The notes beneath the pieces were generated by a model, which ran no database searches, was not told the DNA's origin, and worked only from the letters and a program-made list of their open reading frames with translations. A stretch of 54,440 nucleotides of DNA, taken from assembly GCA_002455255.1 (NCBI GenBank), contig DKKL01000007.1:227240-281679 (forward strand), given 5' to 3'. This DNA comes from Candidatus Tepidiaquacellales bacterium UBA6667 (GTDB taxonomy: Bacteria > Bacteroidota > Ignavibacteria > Tepidaquicellales > Tepidaquicellaceae). A program made the translations under genes and the position numbers. Position 1 is the first letter of the stretch. Each line of letters begins with the position of its first letter. Of the stretch, positions 8,195-18,707 are shown in pieces.

Positions 8195-10477
8195 ATGAAG
8201 ATCTTTTGTGTTATTTTTTTAATTCTATATTCAACTATCGGGTTTTCTCAAAGCAACTTGATTGAAATAGAAATCCCTGAAGTTAAACCACACATTATAA
8301 AAGCAGAGTATTATAATAACAACTTATATTTATGTACTGAAAAGCAAATTTTTAATTTAAATTTATATTCTAATTCAATTAGAAGTGTTGATTTTCCTTA
8401 TTTATTTGAAGAGGAATATATAAAGGATCTTGTTTTAGGGTCAAAAGGTGTTGGATATTTACTTACTTCAAAGTACTTATATAAGGTATCTACTAATTTA
8501 AATGAATTCAACAGAATATCATTACCAGACAAAGTATCAAATAATATACTTAGAAAATTTGAATCTGATGAAAGTTTTTTTGATTATAATATATACTTAA
8601 TAAATGATGAATTAATGTTGAGTGTTTCATGTAATCCTTATAGTGATATTATTTTTTACTTGGGAATTGCAAATGAGACATGGATTCATTTTGAAAATGA
8701 ATATATAGATTTAAAAAATGTTATTAATAAAAATATCTGTTTTTATTTAAGTTCTGAAAATATTAATAATAATCATATAGATAGTATATTCATTTATACA
8801 AACGCTATGAGAGAAAAAATGTTTTTAATGGCAACAGAAATTCCTAATTCCTACGAAAGCGAAAGCACATCAGCATCAACGAATAGATCAACCTTACAAT
8901 TCATTAATGAAGATATTGGATTTTATTATAACATAAACAATCAATATATTTATGCTACTGCAACAAGTGAATTTTCAAAATCATCTAAATATAGTTTTAT
9001 AAACTTTTACACAACCACTGATAGAGGAAATAATTGGAATATAAATACTTCGTTTTCATTTAATGATATTAATCTTATTAAATTTTTTACAGAAACAGAT
9101 GGGTATATGGTTTGTTCAAAAATAAATAAAGATGGAGAATTTAAAAGTAGTTCTACGGAAAATATTAAATATGTGTTTGATGATATATACGAACCAAAAG
9201 ATTTTGATTACTTTTTAATGAAGACTACTGATAAAGGAATTTCTTGGGTTGAAACAAACTTCAATTTTAATACATTTGAACCATGTAATGTGAATATTAA
9301 AAAAGGAAGTGATAATTCTTATTGGTTAATAATAAAAAATTCAATATTTAAATCATCCGATGGATATAACTGGGTTTTTGAGAACAATAATTTACCGTTT
9401 GAAAATGAAGAACTTAATTTTATACCTATTAGTAATTCAGAATGTTTAATTTTTGATAATGAACATATTTGGAAAATAAACAGTATTCAAAACTATTCAA
9501 ATGAAATTTATCAGATAGAAAAGAATACAAAAATAAATGATGATTTTTTAAGTGAATTTCAAAACAATTTATTGTTAAAAGAAAGTTTTCAGTTTAATGA
9601 AGAGAGATTGAATGCTTTTTCACTTTATAATCATGATAGTTTTTCAGTCGTAATACCACTATTAAAAAGTTTAATTGAAAAAGATTTATACTATAAAAAA
9701 GAATATTTATTTAAACTTGGTTACTCATTAATTCAGATTGAAAATTATGAAGAAGCAATATATTATCTTGAAGAAGCTTTTTCCTTTGATAGTAATTCCA
9801 TCATTGCAAATAATTTAGGATTTGCTTATCAGAATGTTGGAAATTTTGAAGAAGCTTTCAAATACTATAAAATAGCTGTAGAAATGAACCCAGAAACTGA
9901 ACTTTATAAAAATAACCTTGATTTCTTATATAAGATAACTTATAAATTATCAAATAATGAACTTGAATTTTTACAAACTTATTTCCCGACTCACAAGGTT
10001 GGAAGTAAAATGCTATATTGGCAAAGGAATAATTCTGCTTCATATTATGAAAAAAATTTTGTAGATAGTTTTGCTGATAATTGGAGTAACATAGTGATAA
10101 ATTATTTTTCCAACTTAATTTCTTATCAAATTAATGAAATAAAATTAACAGAATCCGGGGAGTATAAATTAATTGGTAATTCATTGGCTTACTTTGGATT
10201 AAATAAAATGCTTGGAAATTACTCATACAAATTAATTTCATTTCCATTGGAAGAAAATCTAGAATGGATTACTTTTGGATTTCCATTGAAAGTAATAAGT
10301 ACAAATGAAAGTGTTACAACTTTGTTAGGGAAATTTACTAATTGTTTGATGTTAGGGAATGAATATTATAGAGAATATTATGCTCCCGGAATAGGATTAG
10401 TATTAGTTGTTTCTAAAATTGGATCGATTGATTTTCAATTAGAAAAAGAACTAATCAGTTTTGATTTAATTAAATAA
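8195..10477 (+). CDS. Secreted propeller/TPR protein, function unknown
   Basis: 760 residues with an N-terminal signal peptide ending at about GFSQS. Residues about 25-440 contain repeated Asp-box-like motifs (TTDRGNNW, TTDKGISW, SSDGYNW), the pattern of BNR/YCF48-type beta-propellers. Residues about 500-580 form two or three TPR units (NYEEAIYYLEEAFSFD, NFEEAFKYYKIAVEMNPE). The last 150 residues contain YYAPGIGLV, seen in many uncharacterised exported proteins of this lineage, as I recall. No type IX sorting domain is visible at the C-terminus. It shares the very AT-rich composition and the direction of the preceding AbiEi-like gene, 139 bp upstream, and the two may have arrived together (inference). 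Confidence 0.6.
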   Translation: MKIFCVIFLILYSTIGFSQSNLIEIEIPEVKPHIIKAEYYNNNLYLCTEKQIFNLNLYSNSIRSVDFPYLFEEEYIKDLVLGSKGVGYLLTSKYLYKVSTNLNEFNRISLPDKVSNNILRKFESDESFFDYNIYLINDELMLSVSCNPYSDIIFYLGIANETWIHFENEYIDLKNVINKNICFYLSSENINNNHIDSIFIYTNAMREKMFLMATEIPNSYESESTSASTNRSTLQFINEDIGFYYNINNQYIYATATSEFSKSSKYSFINFYTTTDRGNNWNINTSFSFNDINLIKFFTETDGYMVCSKINKDGEFKSSSTENIKYVFDDIYEPKDFDYFLMKTTDKGISWVETNFNFNTFEPCNVNIKKGSDNSYWLIIKNSIFKSSDGYNWVFENNNLPFENEELNFIPISNSECLIFDNEHIWKINSIQNYSNEIYQIEKNTKINDDFLSEFQNNLLLKESFQFNEERLNAFSLYNHDSFSVVIPLLKSLIEKDLYYKKEYLFKLGYSLIQIENYEEAIYYLEEAFSFDSNSIIANNLGFAYQNVGNFEEAFKYYKIAVEMNPETELYKNNLDFLYKITYKLSNNELEFLQTYFPTHKVGSKMLYWQRNNSASYYEKNFVDSFADNWSNIVINYFSNLISYQINEIKLTESGEYKLIGNSLAYFGLNKMLGNYSYKLISFPLEENLEWITFGFPLKVISTNESVTTLLGKFTNCLMLGNEYYREYYAPGIGLVLVVSKIGSIDFQLEKELISFDLIK

Positions 10478-10488
10478 TTTTCCTCTAA

Positions 10489-13395
10489 TCAAAAATCCCA
10501 GCCGAAGAAGATTTGATGAAATAAATCGTCCTGAACTTTTGTGAAATTGTTTTCGATTCGCTTTCCGGTGTCATATCTGAGGAAAAGAAATCCAAATAAA
10601 TTTAAACGAAGACCTGCTCCGAAGCTGCCATAAGTCTGTCCGTAATTTTCAAAACTATCAAATGCATTTCCGGCATCAAAAAAAACTGCTCCGTTCATTC
10701 CGGGAATAATATAATTCAATCCGAGTGGTAATTTATTCTGCCATAAACTAAAAACAGGAAATCTTAACTCTGCATTCGTTTGCCACATTTTTGTTCCTTT
10801 GAAAGAATTAAAAGCCCACCCCCTTAAAGACCAGGAACCACCCATATAAAATCTCCTCGCATTTTTTCCTTCGTTCATAAACCACTGTCCGCGAGTTGCA
10901 AAAGTTATACCGGGTAAAACCTGAAAATATTTTCTGTAATCAATTAGCAAACTATAAAAATTTTCATTTGAATATTGAATATCGGCTGTATAGCCAATTG
11001 TGGTATTGAACTTTTCACCATCAACCGGTCCCGTCAAGCCGTAAATTGCGTTATCTTTTATATATGCAATAGAGTTTGACAGCAATAATGATTTTCTGTA
11101 ATTTAATAAATCAATATCTTTGGTTGTCTGTGAAAGTGATGTGGATGTTTCAAGCCGTCTGAAAAATGACAATGGATATGCCATACTGAGATATGCTCCA
11201 TACATCCTTTCATAATAGGATACGTCAGATTCGGATATGTCATATCTTTTACCGGACAAGTGATAGATTCCGTAAGCATAGTTTAACCTTTGCTCAAGTG
11301 ATACTTTAGAAATTGCTACGTTAAAACTTTTCCAGAAATCTGAACTCGGGTCAGAATTGTTAAATATCAAAAAATAATATCTCTCGTTTCCGAGCATATC
11401 AGAAAGCGAAATGACACCACCGGCATTAGTCCCGAATACAGGATCGGTAGTTATTGAAGTGGTTGCTAAATCCATTGAAAAATCTTTTTCATATTTTACT
11501 ATGTTTTCCCCATAAATTCCTTTTAATCTTTCAGGTTCCCATACATTTTCTTTTTTAGTATAATCAATATTTACAATCATTTTGCTTGAATCATATTTTT
11601 CATTTACAGAAGTTAATTTTCTGATTTTCATAGATCGTTTTTCAAATGATGTGAAAAGTATTTCGTTTGTACCTGCCCACTCAGGATCCATTGCCGATAT
11701 TGTCAGATTGGTGAGACTTCTCATCTGCAATGGGGCGGAATTGCTTTCGGGAGATAAATTTATATCTAAATATCTTTCGAGATCAAATATCTCCGGTGAT
11801 GAACCTGAGCTGTTATCAGTACCTGAAACCGCTGAGTGTTTGGCAAAATCAATCATCCATAAATTTTGATTTCCACCTATATCGGAAGTGAAAATAACTT
11901 TTGAGCCGTCAGCAGAAAATTTCGGAGAGTAATCAAGCTGATTACCTATTGTAAGATAGTCAATATTTCCGGATTTAAGTTCATATAAAAATAAATTGTA
12001 TTTATTATTATCGCCGAGTGTAGTTCTGTCAGAAGAAAAAACAATATATTTTCCGTCCGGTGAAATATCCGGATCTCTGTCATCATAAAAATCATTCGTA
12101 AGACGGGTTAGTTTTTTTTCTTTTATATCAAAAAGATAAATATCACTTTTACCTGAAAAATCTGTTGCAGGAAAAACTATTTTGGTATTATCCTTGCTCC
12201 AAGCGGGTGAACCAATCCCTACAATTTTATCAAAAGAAAAATCACCAAGATCTTCACCTGTATTGACATCAAAAATGTTTAAAGCATCTGCTTCACCTTT
12301 TTGTGAGACGAATGCAATCCTGCCGTCAGAAGAAACATCCATACCGGTTCTGAAAAAATGAAATGATTCAAATTCATCAGAGCGTTCCCCAAAGAGAAAC
12401 ATTTCAGATGATGATTTTTTTGAAGATAAATCTTTTTTAAAAATACTTGTGTAACCTGAATTATTACCTATATAATAAACCTCTTTTTTGCTGCAACATG
12501 AATTATAGGTTGGCTTATGTCCAAACTCAGATGAAGTTATCAGTTCTGATATATCTGATGGTGAGTTTTCCTGTATTTTTTTTTCTTTATAATATTCTTT
12601 AATGTATGGAGTGAACTCGGCATCAAATTCTTCATAATTTTTCCCTATTGTGTGTTTCATAACAACAGAGAAATTATCATCCATCCAAAAATTATCCATA
12701 AGTTCAAGAATTTTTTCTTCACCATATTTATCAGCTATATATTCCAAAACCCGCTGACCTAATTTATACATTAAAAAAGAACCGTATGACTCTTCCCAAT
12801 CTGACAAACCGGGATAATAATCAGAAAGAACAGCATCCTTAAAAATCATTTCTGCCTGTGCATCCCACTCGGTTGACCAGTATTCTGCCAAACCTTCTGT
12901 GAACCATAAAGGCGGCATTCTGTCATTAATTTTCCCGTAAAGTTTTAGTTGATTCAGAAGTTTGCTCACCATCAAAACGTGAGTAAGTTCATGTCGGATT
13001 ACATGTTTAAACTGACCAAGTGAACCTTCGTGAGGAATTACGACACGACCTTTTATAAATTCAAAAAATCCACCGACACCATCGGGAATTAAACCCGGTG
13101 TAGTATTGGTTTGTTTGAAATGTAAAGGAGAGGAATAAAATATAATCGGGACAGTATCAATAAGGGTGTGTTTGAATTTTTGAGAAAGTATTGCATAGCT
13201 TTCTTCTGCATAGTTTGCACCTATTTCTGCAAGTTCTTTTGCTTCGTTGTAATAGAAAATTTTGAAATGAGGCGTTGACAAAGTATGCCAGTCAAAATCG
13301 GAATACTGAACTTTATTTTTCCCGAAATCAACAAACTGGGAATATCCCGGAATATTTAAAGCCAAAAATAATAAAATTATATTTAATACTTTCAT
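10489..13395 (-). CDS. Gluzincin-type protease / TolB propeller / outer-membrane barrel fusion
   Basis: The reading frame opens at 13428, but the ATG at 13393-13395 gives a proper signal peptide (MKVLNIILLFLALNIPGYSQ) and is preferred. The N-terminal domain has HELTH (an HExxH zinc site) followed about 45 residues later by WFTEGLAEYWS, which supplies the third ligand of the peptidase MA-like/gluzincin type. The centre holds WD40-like TolB propeller repeats (GSPAWSKDNTKIVFPAT, DRDPDISPDGKYIVFSSDR, YSPKFSADGSKVIFTSD). The C-terminal 300 residues are a beta-barrel related to the Omp85/surface-antigen family (MGGSWSLRGW, FFDAGNAFDS, terminal FFGWDF). The likely location is the outer membrane. The combination is known in Bacteroidota and related groups, function uncertain. 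Confidence 0.82.
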   Translation of the reverse strand: MKVLNIILLFLALNIPGYSQFVDFGKNKVQYSDFDWHTLSTPHFKIFYYNEAKELAEIGANYAEESYAILSQKFKHTLIDTVPIIFYSSPLHFKQTNTTPGLIPDGVGGFFEFIKGRVVIPHEGSLGQFKHVIRHELTHVLMVSKLLNQLKLYGKINDRMPPLWFTEGLAEYWSTEWDAQAEMIFKDAVLSDYYPGLSDWEESYGSFLMYKLGQRVLEYIADKYGEEKILELMDNFWMDDNFSVVMKHTIGKNYEEFDAEFTPYIKEYYKEKKIQENSPSDISELITSSEFGHKPTYNSCCSKKEVYYIGNNSGYTSIFKKDLSSKKSSSEMFLFGERSDEFESFHFFRTGMDVSSDGRIAFVSQKGEADALNIFDVNTGEDLGDFSFDKIVGIGSPAWSKDNTKIVFPATDFSGKSDIYLFDIKEKKLTRLTNDFYDDRDPDISPDGKYIVFSSDRTTLGDNNKYNLFLYELKSGNIDYLTIGNQLDYSPKFSADGSKVIFTSDIGGNQNLWMIDFAKHSAVSGTDNSSGSSPEIFDLERYLDINLSPESNSAPLQMRSLTNLTISAMDPEWAGTNEILFTSFEKRSMKIRKLTSVNEKYDSSKMIVNIDYTKKENVWEPERLKGIYGENIVKYEKDFSMDLATTSITTDPVFGTNAGGVISLSDMLGNERYYFLIFNNSDPSSDFWKSFNVAISKVSLEQRLNYAYGIYHLSGKRYDISESDVSYYERMYGAYLSMAYPLSFFRRLETSTSLSQTTKDIDLLNYRKSLLLSNSIAYIKDNAIYGLTGPVDGEKFNTTIGYTADIQYSNENFYSLLIDYRKYFQVLPGITFATRGQWFMNEGKNARRFYMGGSWSLRGWAFNSFKGTKMWQTNAELRFPVFSLWQNKLPLGLNYIIPGMNGAVFFDAGNAFDSFENYGQTYGSFGAGLRLNLFGFLFLRYDTGKRIENNFTKVQDDLFHQIFFGWDF

Positions 13396-13543
13396 AAAAT
13401 TATATTGACCGGGGATACTTGGTTTCAATGAAATTATAATAAATAATCATACAGGTAAATGAATAATTTTATACCAATTGATAATGAGTTTATTTATTGA
13501 TAAAACATAACTAAAATGAATAAAATTCGTAATTTTAAGTATA

Positions 13544-14626
13544 GTGAAAGAATCCGTTTTAAATAAGATTTATAAACTTTATTCTGAAGATTTCTCATAC
13601 TCAGAGTTTGAGAAATTATTTCATCAAGATCCACAAGGTGTTTATCAGTATTTCATTAAAAATATTGATAAAAGCGGAGGTTCCAAAAGCTCTTTAAAAA
13701 AATTCATATATTTTTCAAAATATCTTGCAATAACTTTCTTAAGAAAACTAAGCTATGGCAGAAGAATAATTTTTACTTTATCTGTCTTAATGTTTATATA
13801 TGCTTATTTTATTGAAGATTGGCTTTATGTATCAACATCTTTTATACTTTTGATTTTCCTGATATTACTGGAAGTTACCGATAAATTCACTGCACGGGAT
13901 GAACTTATAATTGCCCGAAATATTCAGGAGAGTTTACTTCCATTAGAAAACCCTACATCACCGGGATATGAAGTTTCATATTTTTATGAAGCCGCTCAGG
14001 AAGTAGGTGGTGATTTTATAGATTTTTATCATTATGAAGACCGAAATTATTTTAACGTTACAATAGGAGATGTTTCCGGAAAAGGTTTAGGTGCCGCTTT
14101 ATATATGTTTCAAACAAAAAGTCTGCTTAAACAGATTTTAAAATCTAAGCCGGATTCTATACATCTTTTAAAAGAATTAAACTCAACAATAACAGGTTCA
14201 CTCAAAAAAGGATATTTCCTGAGCATTTTAAATGCGTTTGTAAACGAGGATGAAATATCAATATCAAGGGCAGGTCATAATCCCGCATTATATTTTAACT
14301 ATAAGGAAAAACAATTCAGAGAAATAAAACCATCCGGAATTGCAATAGGTTTAAGTAAAAACGGATTATTCGAAAACTCACTTAACTCTGAAACTATAAA
14401 AATGAACTCCGGTGATTTATTGTTATTATATACAGACGGATTGAATGAGGCAATGAATAATAAAAATCAACAATTCGGAATGGAAAACATTCAGTCAGTT
14501 ATGTATTATTACAGTGATAAATCTGCCGATGAAATAAAAAATGTAATCGTTTCAAATGTGAAACTTTTCAGAGGAAATCAAAATCCAAATGACGATATTA
14601 GTTTTGTAATATTAAAACGCCTTTAA
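13544..14626 (+). CDS. RsbU/SpoIIE-type PP2C serine phosphatase, membrane-anchored
   Basis: 360 residues, starting at GTG 13544. A short N-terminal region is followed by two membrane spans (about residues 65-110), then a linker with the coiled ARDELIIARNIQESLLP that often precedes this domain. The PP2C-SigmaB domain covers about residues 130-360, with the metal-binding motifs GGDFIDF (about 153), GDVSGKGLGAALYM (about 180) and DGLNEA (about 300). Such enzymes dephosphorylate anti-sigma-factor antagonists in partner-switching pathways. No STAS or anti-sigma kinase gene is next to it, so its partner is elsewhere. It starts divergently from the large protease/barrel gene and precedes the double-AAA gene by 78 bp. 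Confidence 0.9.
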   Translation: MKESVLNKIYKLYSEDFSYSEFEKLFHQDPQGVYQYFIKNIDKSGGSKSSLKKFIYFSKYLAITFLRKLSYGRRIIFTLSVLMFIYAYFIEDWLYVSTSFILLIFLILLEVTDKFTARDELIIARNIQESLLPLENPTSPGYEVSYFYEAAQEVGGDFIDFYHYEDRNYFNVTIGDVSGKGLGAALYMFQTKSLLKQILKSKPDSIHLLKELNSTITGSLKKGYFLSILNAFVNEDEISISRAGHNPALYFNYKEKQFREIKPSGIAIGLSKNGLFENSLNSETIKMNSGDLLLLYTDGLNEAMNNKNQQFGMENIQSVMYYYSDKSADEIKNVIVSNVKLFRGNQNPNDDISFVILKRL

Positions 14627-14704
14627 AAAAATCACTTCTAACTTTTTTTATACACACAAAATATTTAAATTTTTTGAATTATAAATTTTTAGAATTAAAT
14701 TACT

Positions 14705-17293
14705 ATGTCAGATAATTTTAAGTTTAAAGAAATAAAGATATATGCAGAAGATGAGTGGTTATATGGTAGTCAGAAAAAATACAGAACAGTCTTTGAACAG
14801 CAAAACGTAAAATATATTGATGCTGAGGTTTCTTTATTCAACAAAAAATTTGATGAAGAAGAATGGGAGCTTGAATTAAACCTGAAAGCATTTGACAGTA
14901 AAGGAACACAGTTATGTGACCTGCCTGTAAAAAGAAAAGTTTTAAAGGATGAAAACATAATTTTTATAAGAAACGGCTGGGGTAATGCCAACGGGACATT
15001 TTGGAAAAGGGGCAGTTACAGATGGGAAGCTCATGTGGACGGAAAATCAATCGGCTCAGCAAATTTTTATGTTGAAAATCAGGGCAAGGTTACAAAAACA
15101 AGTAACCCTTACTTTAAAATTAATTCTATTAAATTATACGAATCAGGAACTGAAACGAATACTCAAATAAAATATTTAAAAACATTTAACAGTGCCACTA
15201 CAAGATATATTTATTTTGAACTTAACTGTACAAACCTCGTAAAGAGTCACGATTTCTGGGCATGTCAGTTATTTTTTAATTTTAAAACCGATATCGGGGA
15301 ATTAAAAGGTCAAGATGAACAGATGAAATTCATCTATAAAAAGGATAAAAAATTTAATTTTATTGGCGGATGGGGAAATGCAAAAGGTGGAAGCTGGTAT
15401 AATGGAATATATTATCTTGAAATAATATTTATGGAAGAGATAATTGCAAAAATTCCATTCAAAGTAGATAATGCTGATGAAGCGGCAGATGAAGAATTTT
15501 ATGCTAATGCATTAAAATCACCCGAAGAAACAGAAGAAAAACTTGAACAGTCGGCAGGTGAAAAGGAAGTGACATTCGAAGAAGCAATTAAAGAACTTAA
15601 TGAACTTATTGGTCTTGATACTATTAAAAAAAGAATAAGTGACTATGCCGAGTATATAAAATTTTTAAAACTCAAAAAAGAAAAAGGAGTTGATTCACAG
15701 GAAAAAATAAATTTACATTCTGTCTTTACCGGAAATCCGGGAACAGGAAAAACTAAGGTTGCAAATTTGCTTGGTAAAATTTATAAATCACTTGGTTTAC
15801 TTACTCAGGGACATATACACGAAGTGGACAGGCAAGATTTAGTAGGTGAATTTATCGGGCATACAGCACCAAAAGTGAAAGAAGCAATAAATCAGGCACG
15901 CGGTGGAATTTTGTTTATTGATGAGGCATATTCTCTTGCCCGTACAGGAGAAGATTCGAAAGATTACGGAAAAGAAGTTATTGAGATATTAATAAAAGAA
16001 ATGAGTGATGGACCGGGTGATATTGCTATAATAGTTGCAGGATATCCGAAAGAGATGAATACTTTTATAGAATCAAATCCGGGATTAAAATCAAGGTTTA
16101 ATCAGTATTTTAATTTCCCTGATTACACACCTGACGAGCTTTTACATATTGCTGATTATAATATGTTCAAATCAAATATGAAAATGGCAGAAGACGCAAG
16201 AGCAAATCTGTATCAGGAGGTTATAAAAGCATATAGAAACAGAGACAGAACATTTGGAAATGCGAGATATATAAACGGTATTATAGAAGAAGCAAAAATG
16301 AAAATGGGTCTGAGACTTGTGAAATCAAAAAACCTGAATGAGATAAACAAAGAAGAACTTACCACGATTACATCTGAAGATATTAATTCTGTATTTGAAA
16401 CAAGGAAAACTAAATTTGTTGATATTCCAATTGATGATGAATTACTGAGAGACTCACTTCAAAAACTCAATTCATTAATAGGGCTTGATAACATTAAACA
16501 AGAAGTAAACGAAATTGTAAAACTTGTGAGATATTACAGGGAACTTGAAAAAGATGTGAAAAATATTATTTCATTACACTCTGTTTTTATGGGAAATCCG
16601 GGAACAGGAAAGACAACAGTAGCAAGGATACTTGCGGATATTTATAAAGCACTCGGAATTTTAGAAAAAGGTCATTTAGTGGAAGTGGACAGAGCAGGGC
16701 TTGTGGCAGGATATGTAGGGCAAACAGCAATAAAGACTTCTAATGTGATAGACAGAGCGATGGGTGGAGTTTTATTCATAGATGAAGCATACTCACTCGA
16801 CAGCGGAGGAAGTAATGATTTTGGAGCTGAGGCGATTGAAACAATATTGAAAAGAATGGAAGATAACAGAGGTGATTTTATTGTGATAGTTGCTGGTTAT
16901 ACGGGAGAGATGAAAAGATTTATAGAATCAAATCCCGGATTGAAATCAAGATTTGATAAATATTTTGAATTTAAAGATTATACATCAGATGAATTAATTA
17001 TTATCGCTGAAAACTTACTTCAGAATGAAGGACATTACTTTGATAAAGATTCGTATAAACATTTAAAAAAATATTTTGATTCTTTGGATAAGATGAGAGA
17101 CAGTCATTTTGGAAACGGTAGAGAAGTTAGAAAGGTTGTGGAGGAGGTTATAAAAAATCATCATATAAGAATAGTGGACATTCCTAAAGAAAAAAGAACT
17201 GAAGAAACTTATAAAAAAATTATTTTATCGGATGTTGAAGAATTTAAACCGGTAGAGGTTATAGAAAAACCTAAAATGGGTTTCACAGCATAG
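14705..17293 (+). CDS. Tandem AAA+ ATPase (SpoVK/CbbX-like) with duplicated N-terminal beta domain
   Basis: 862 residues. Two copies of the CbbX/SpoVK-type AAA+ module: Walker A GNPGTGKTK (about residue 342) with Walker B GGILFIDEAYSL (about 400), and GNPGTGKTT (about 629) with GGVLFIDEAYSL (about 687). Both copies carry the family's SNPGLKSRF segment. Ahead of them are two copies of a beta-rich domain of about 120 residues, each ending in a GWGNA-x-G-x-x-W-x-x-G-x-Y pattern and a hydrophobic F-x-V-x-N close. So both halves of the protein are duplications. CbbX and SpoVK relatives remodel protein complexes by threading; the target is unknown. It lies alone downstream of an RsbU-type phosphatase. 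Confidence 0.88.
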   Translation: MSDNFKFKEIKIYAEDEWLYGSQKKYRTVFEQQNVKYIDAEVSLFNKKFDEEEWELELNLKAFDSKGTQLCDLPVKRKVLKDENIIFIRNGWGNANGTFWKRGSYRWEAHVDGKSIGSANFYVENQGKVTKTSNPYFKINSIKLYESGTETNTQIKYLKTFNSATTRYIYFELNCTNLVKSHDFWACQLFFNFKTDIGELKGQDEQMKFIYKKDKKFNFIGGWGNAKGGSWYNGIYYLEIIFMEEIIAKIPFKVDNADEAADEEFYANALKSPEETEEKLEQSAGEKEVTFEEAIKELNELIGLDTIKKRISDYAEYIKFLKLKKEKGVDSQEKINLHSVFTGNPGTGKTKVANLLGKIYKSLGLLTQGHIHEVDRQDLVGEFIGHTAPKVKEAINQARGGILFIDEAYSLARTGEDSKDYGKEVIEILIKEMSDGPGDIAIIVAGYPKEMNTFIESNPGLKSRFNQYFNFPDYTPDELLHIADYNMFKSNMKMAEDARANLYQEVIKAYRNRDRTFGNARYINGIIEEAKMKMGLRLVKSKNLNEINKEELTTITSEDINSVFETRKTKFVDIPIDDELLRDSLQKLNSLIGLDNIKQEVNEIVKLVRYYRELEKDVKNIISLHSVFMGNPGTGKTTVARILADIYKALGILEKGHLVEVDRAGLVAGYVGQTAIKTSNVIDRAMGGVLFIDEAYSLDSGGSNDFGAEAIETILKRMEDNRGDFIVIVAGYTGEMKRFIESNPGLKSRFDKYFEFKDYTSDELIIIAENLLQNEGHYFDKDSYKHLKKYFDSLDKMRDSHFGNGREVRKVVEEVIKNHHIRIVDIPKEKRTEETYKKIILSDVEEFKPVEVIEKPKMGFTA

Positions 17294-17307
17294 CGGGGAT
17301 TTCAAAA

Positions 17308-18645
17308 TTATTTTTTTATTCCCGGTAATTCTCTGCCACTTTGATACAAAACCAGTTTATTTACATTTCCGTTTTCATCTTTGAAAAATTCAATTTTAGC
17401 TTCAACAATTTTATAAAAAAATTTGTTTTCTGCTTCAGGGTAAATTTCATATTTTTCCTGATCTGTAGCCTGTGCAAATATTTTGTTGTCTTCTGTTATT
17501 ATAGTAATGGCAAAAGCCGGTGAAAGTTCATAAACTCCTGTATAGTTTTTATAAATTGCAGGGTCAACAGTAATTTCCACTGGGTCAGACAAATTTATAG
17601 TTTCACCAAGCGTAATTTGTGTAAGTTCATGTGCAATCTGGTCAACATTATCCCTGTCATTATTCCCGAAAACAATTACTGTAAGTGAGTCTTCATAAAA
17701 TCTCATAAATGATGCAACGAATCCGAATATTCTGCCATTATGCCATACACGTTTTTTATTTTTATATTCATCAATAAAAAATCCATATCCATATTTTTTC
17801 ATACCGGGTGTGAACATTTCATTTTTTGATTCATTGGATAAAATTAATTCTGAATATAATGCATTATCCCATTTTAACATATCAGAAAGTGTGCTTGATA
17901 TGCTTCCCGCAGATCCTGCATATTTCAGGTTTATATTTATTGATTTCACAATTTGATTACTGTCGTTTTTTGTATAACCTTGTGCAAAATCATCACCTGA
18001 AATAATTTCGGCATCAATATCACTATGTAACATTCCGGCAGGGGTAAATATTTTTTCCTGAAGATATTCCTTAAAAGATTTTCCCGATGCCTGCTTAACT
18101 ATTTCACCTAACATTAAATAACCTGTATTTGTATAACTCATTTTTTCTCCTGGAGAAAATTCAAGATCCAATATTAAAACTGAATCCAATAATGCTGAAA
18201 TATTCTCATAAGTGTCAATTTTTCCTATTATGTTTTTTATATCAGTATAATTTTTAATACCGGATGTGTGATTTAATAATTGTTTTATAGTTATACTGTC
18301 GCCATATTTAAAATTTGGAAAATATTTTGAAATTCTGTCTGAAGTTTTAAGTTTTCCTTCTTCCTGAAGTTTTAAAATTAAAGCCGCTGTGAATTGTTTG
18401 GTAACTGAGCCAATAAGATATTTCAGTTCCGGTGAATTTGGTATTTCTGTTGATATGTCTGCATAACCGATTGCTTTGGTATAAACAGGGTTTCCATTTT
18501 TGGCAATCATTACGACTCCCATAAAGTCACCTTTTTCAAATCTTTTATTTATATATTCATCGTATTTTTGAGTTAGATCCTGAGCAGATAAATTTGCTGT
18601 AAGAAATGCAAACAAGATAAATAAGGGAAAGAATATTCGTTTCAT
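17308..18645 (-). CDS. Exported serine hydrolase, class C beta-lactamase/DD-peptidase family
   Basis: 445 residues with a signal peptide (cleavage near LSAQD). The three active-site motifs of the family are present: SVTK (SxxK, about residue 79), YTN (about 174) and HNG in place of KTG (about 315). The C-terminal 110 residues form a separate beta-rich domain as in many beta-lactamase-related exported proteins. Substrate unknown: peptidase, esterase or D-amino-acid-handling functions are all found in this family, so resistance should not be assumed. It ends 14 bp from the end of the convergent AAA gene with no visible terminator between them. Confidence 0.88.
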   Translation of the reverse strand: MKRIFFPLFILFAFLTANLSAQDLTQKYDEYINKRFEKGDFMGVVMIAKNGNPVYTKAIGYADISTEIPNSPELKYLIGSVTKQFTAALILKLQEEGKLKTSDRISKYFPNFKYGDSITIKQLLNHTSGIKNYTDIKNIIGKIDTYENISALLDSVLILDLEFSPGEKMSYTNTGYLMLGEIVKQASGKSFKEYLQEKIFTPAGMLHSDIDAEIISGDDFAQGYTKNDSNQIVKSININLKYAGSAGSISSTLSDMLKWDNALYSELILSNESKNEMFTPGMKKYGYGFFIDEYKNKKRVWHNGRIFGFVASFMRFYEDSLTVIVFGNNDRDNVDQIAHELTQITLGETINLSDPVEITVDPAIYKNYTGVYELSPAFAITIITEDNKIFAQATDQEKYEIYPEAENKFFYKIVEAKIEFFKDENGNVNKLVLYQSGRELPGIKK

Positions 18646-18707
18646 TTTTTAAGGATTAAATTATTGAATTATATATTATGACGAATTTATGGCAAAAGGG
18701 TTTCAAA

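Noticed and set aside
11582..11869. Open frame of 95 codons on the plus strand
   Set aside because: It is antisense to the propeller part of the protease/barrel gene; the composition is that of a shadow frame.
17308..18645. Antibiotic-resistance beta-lactamase
   Set aside because: The active-site motifs define the broad serine hydrolase family; nothing in sequence or context shows beta-lactam hydrolysis.
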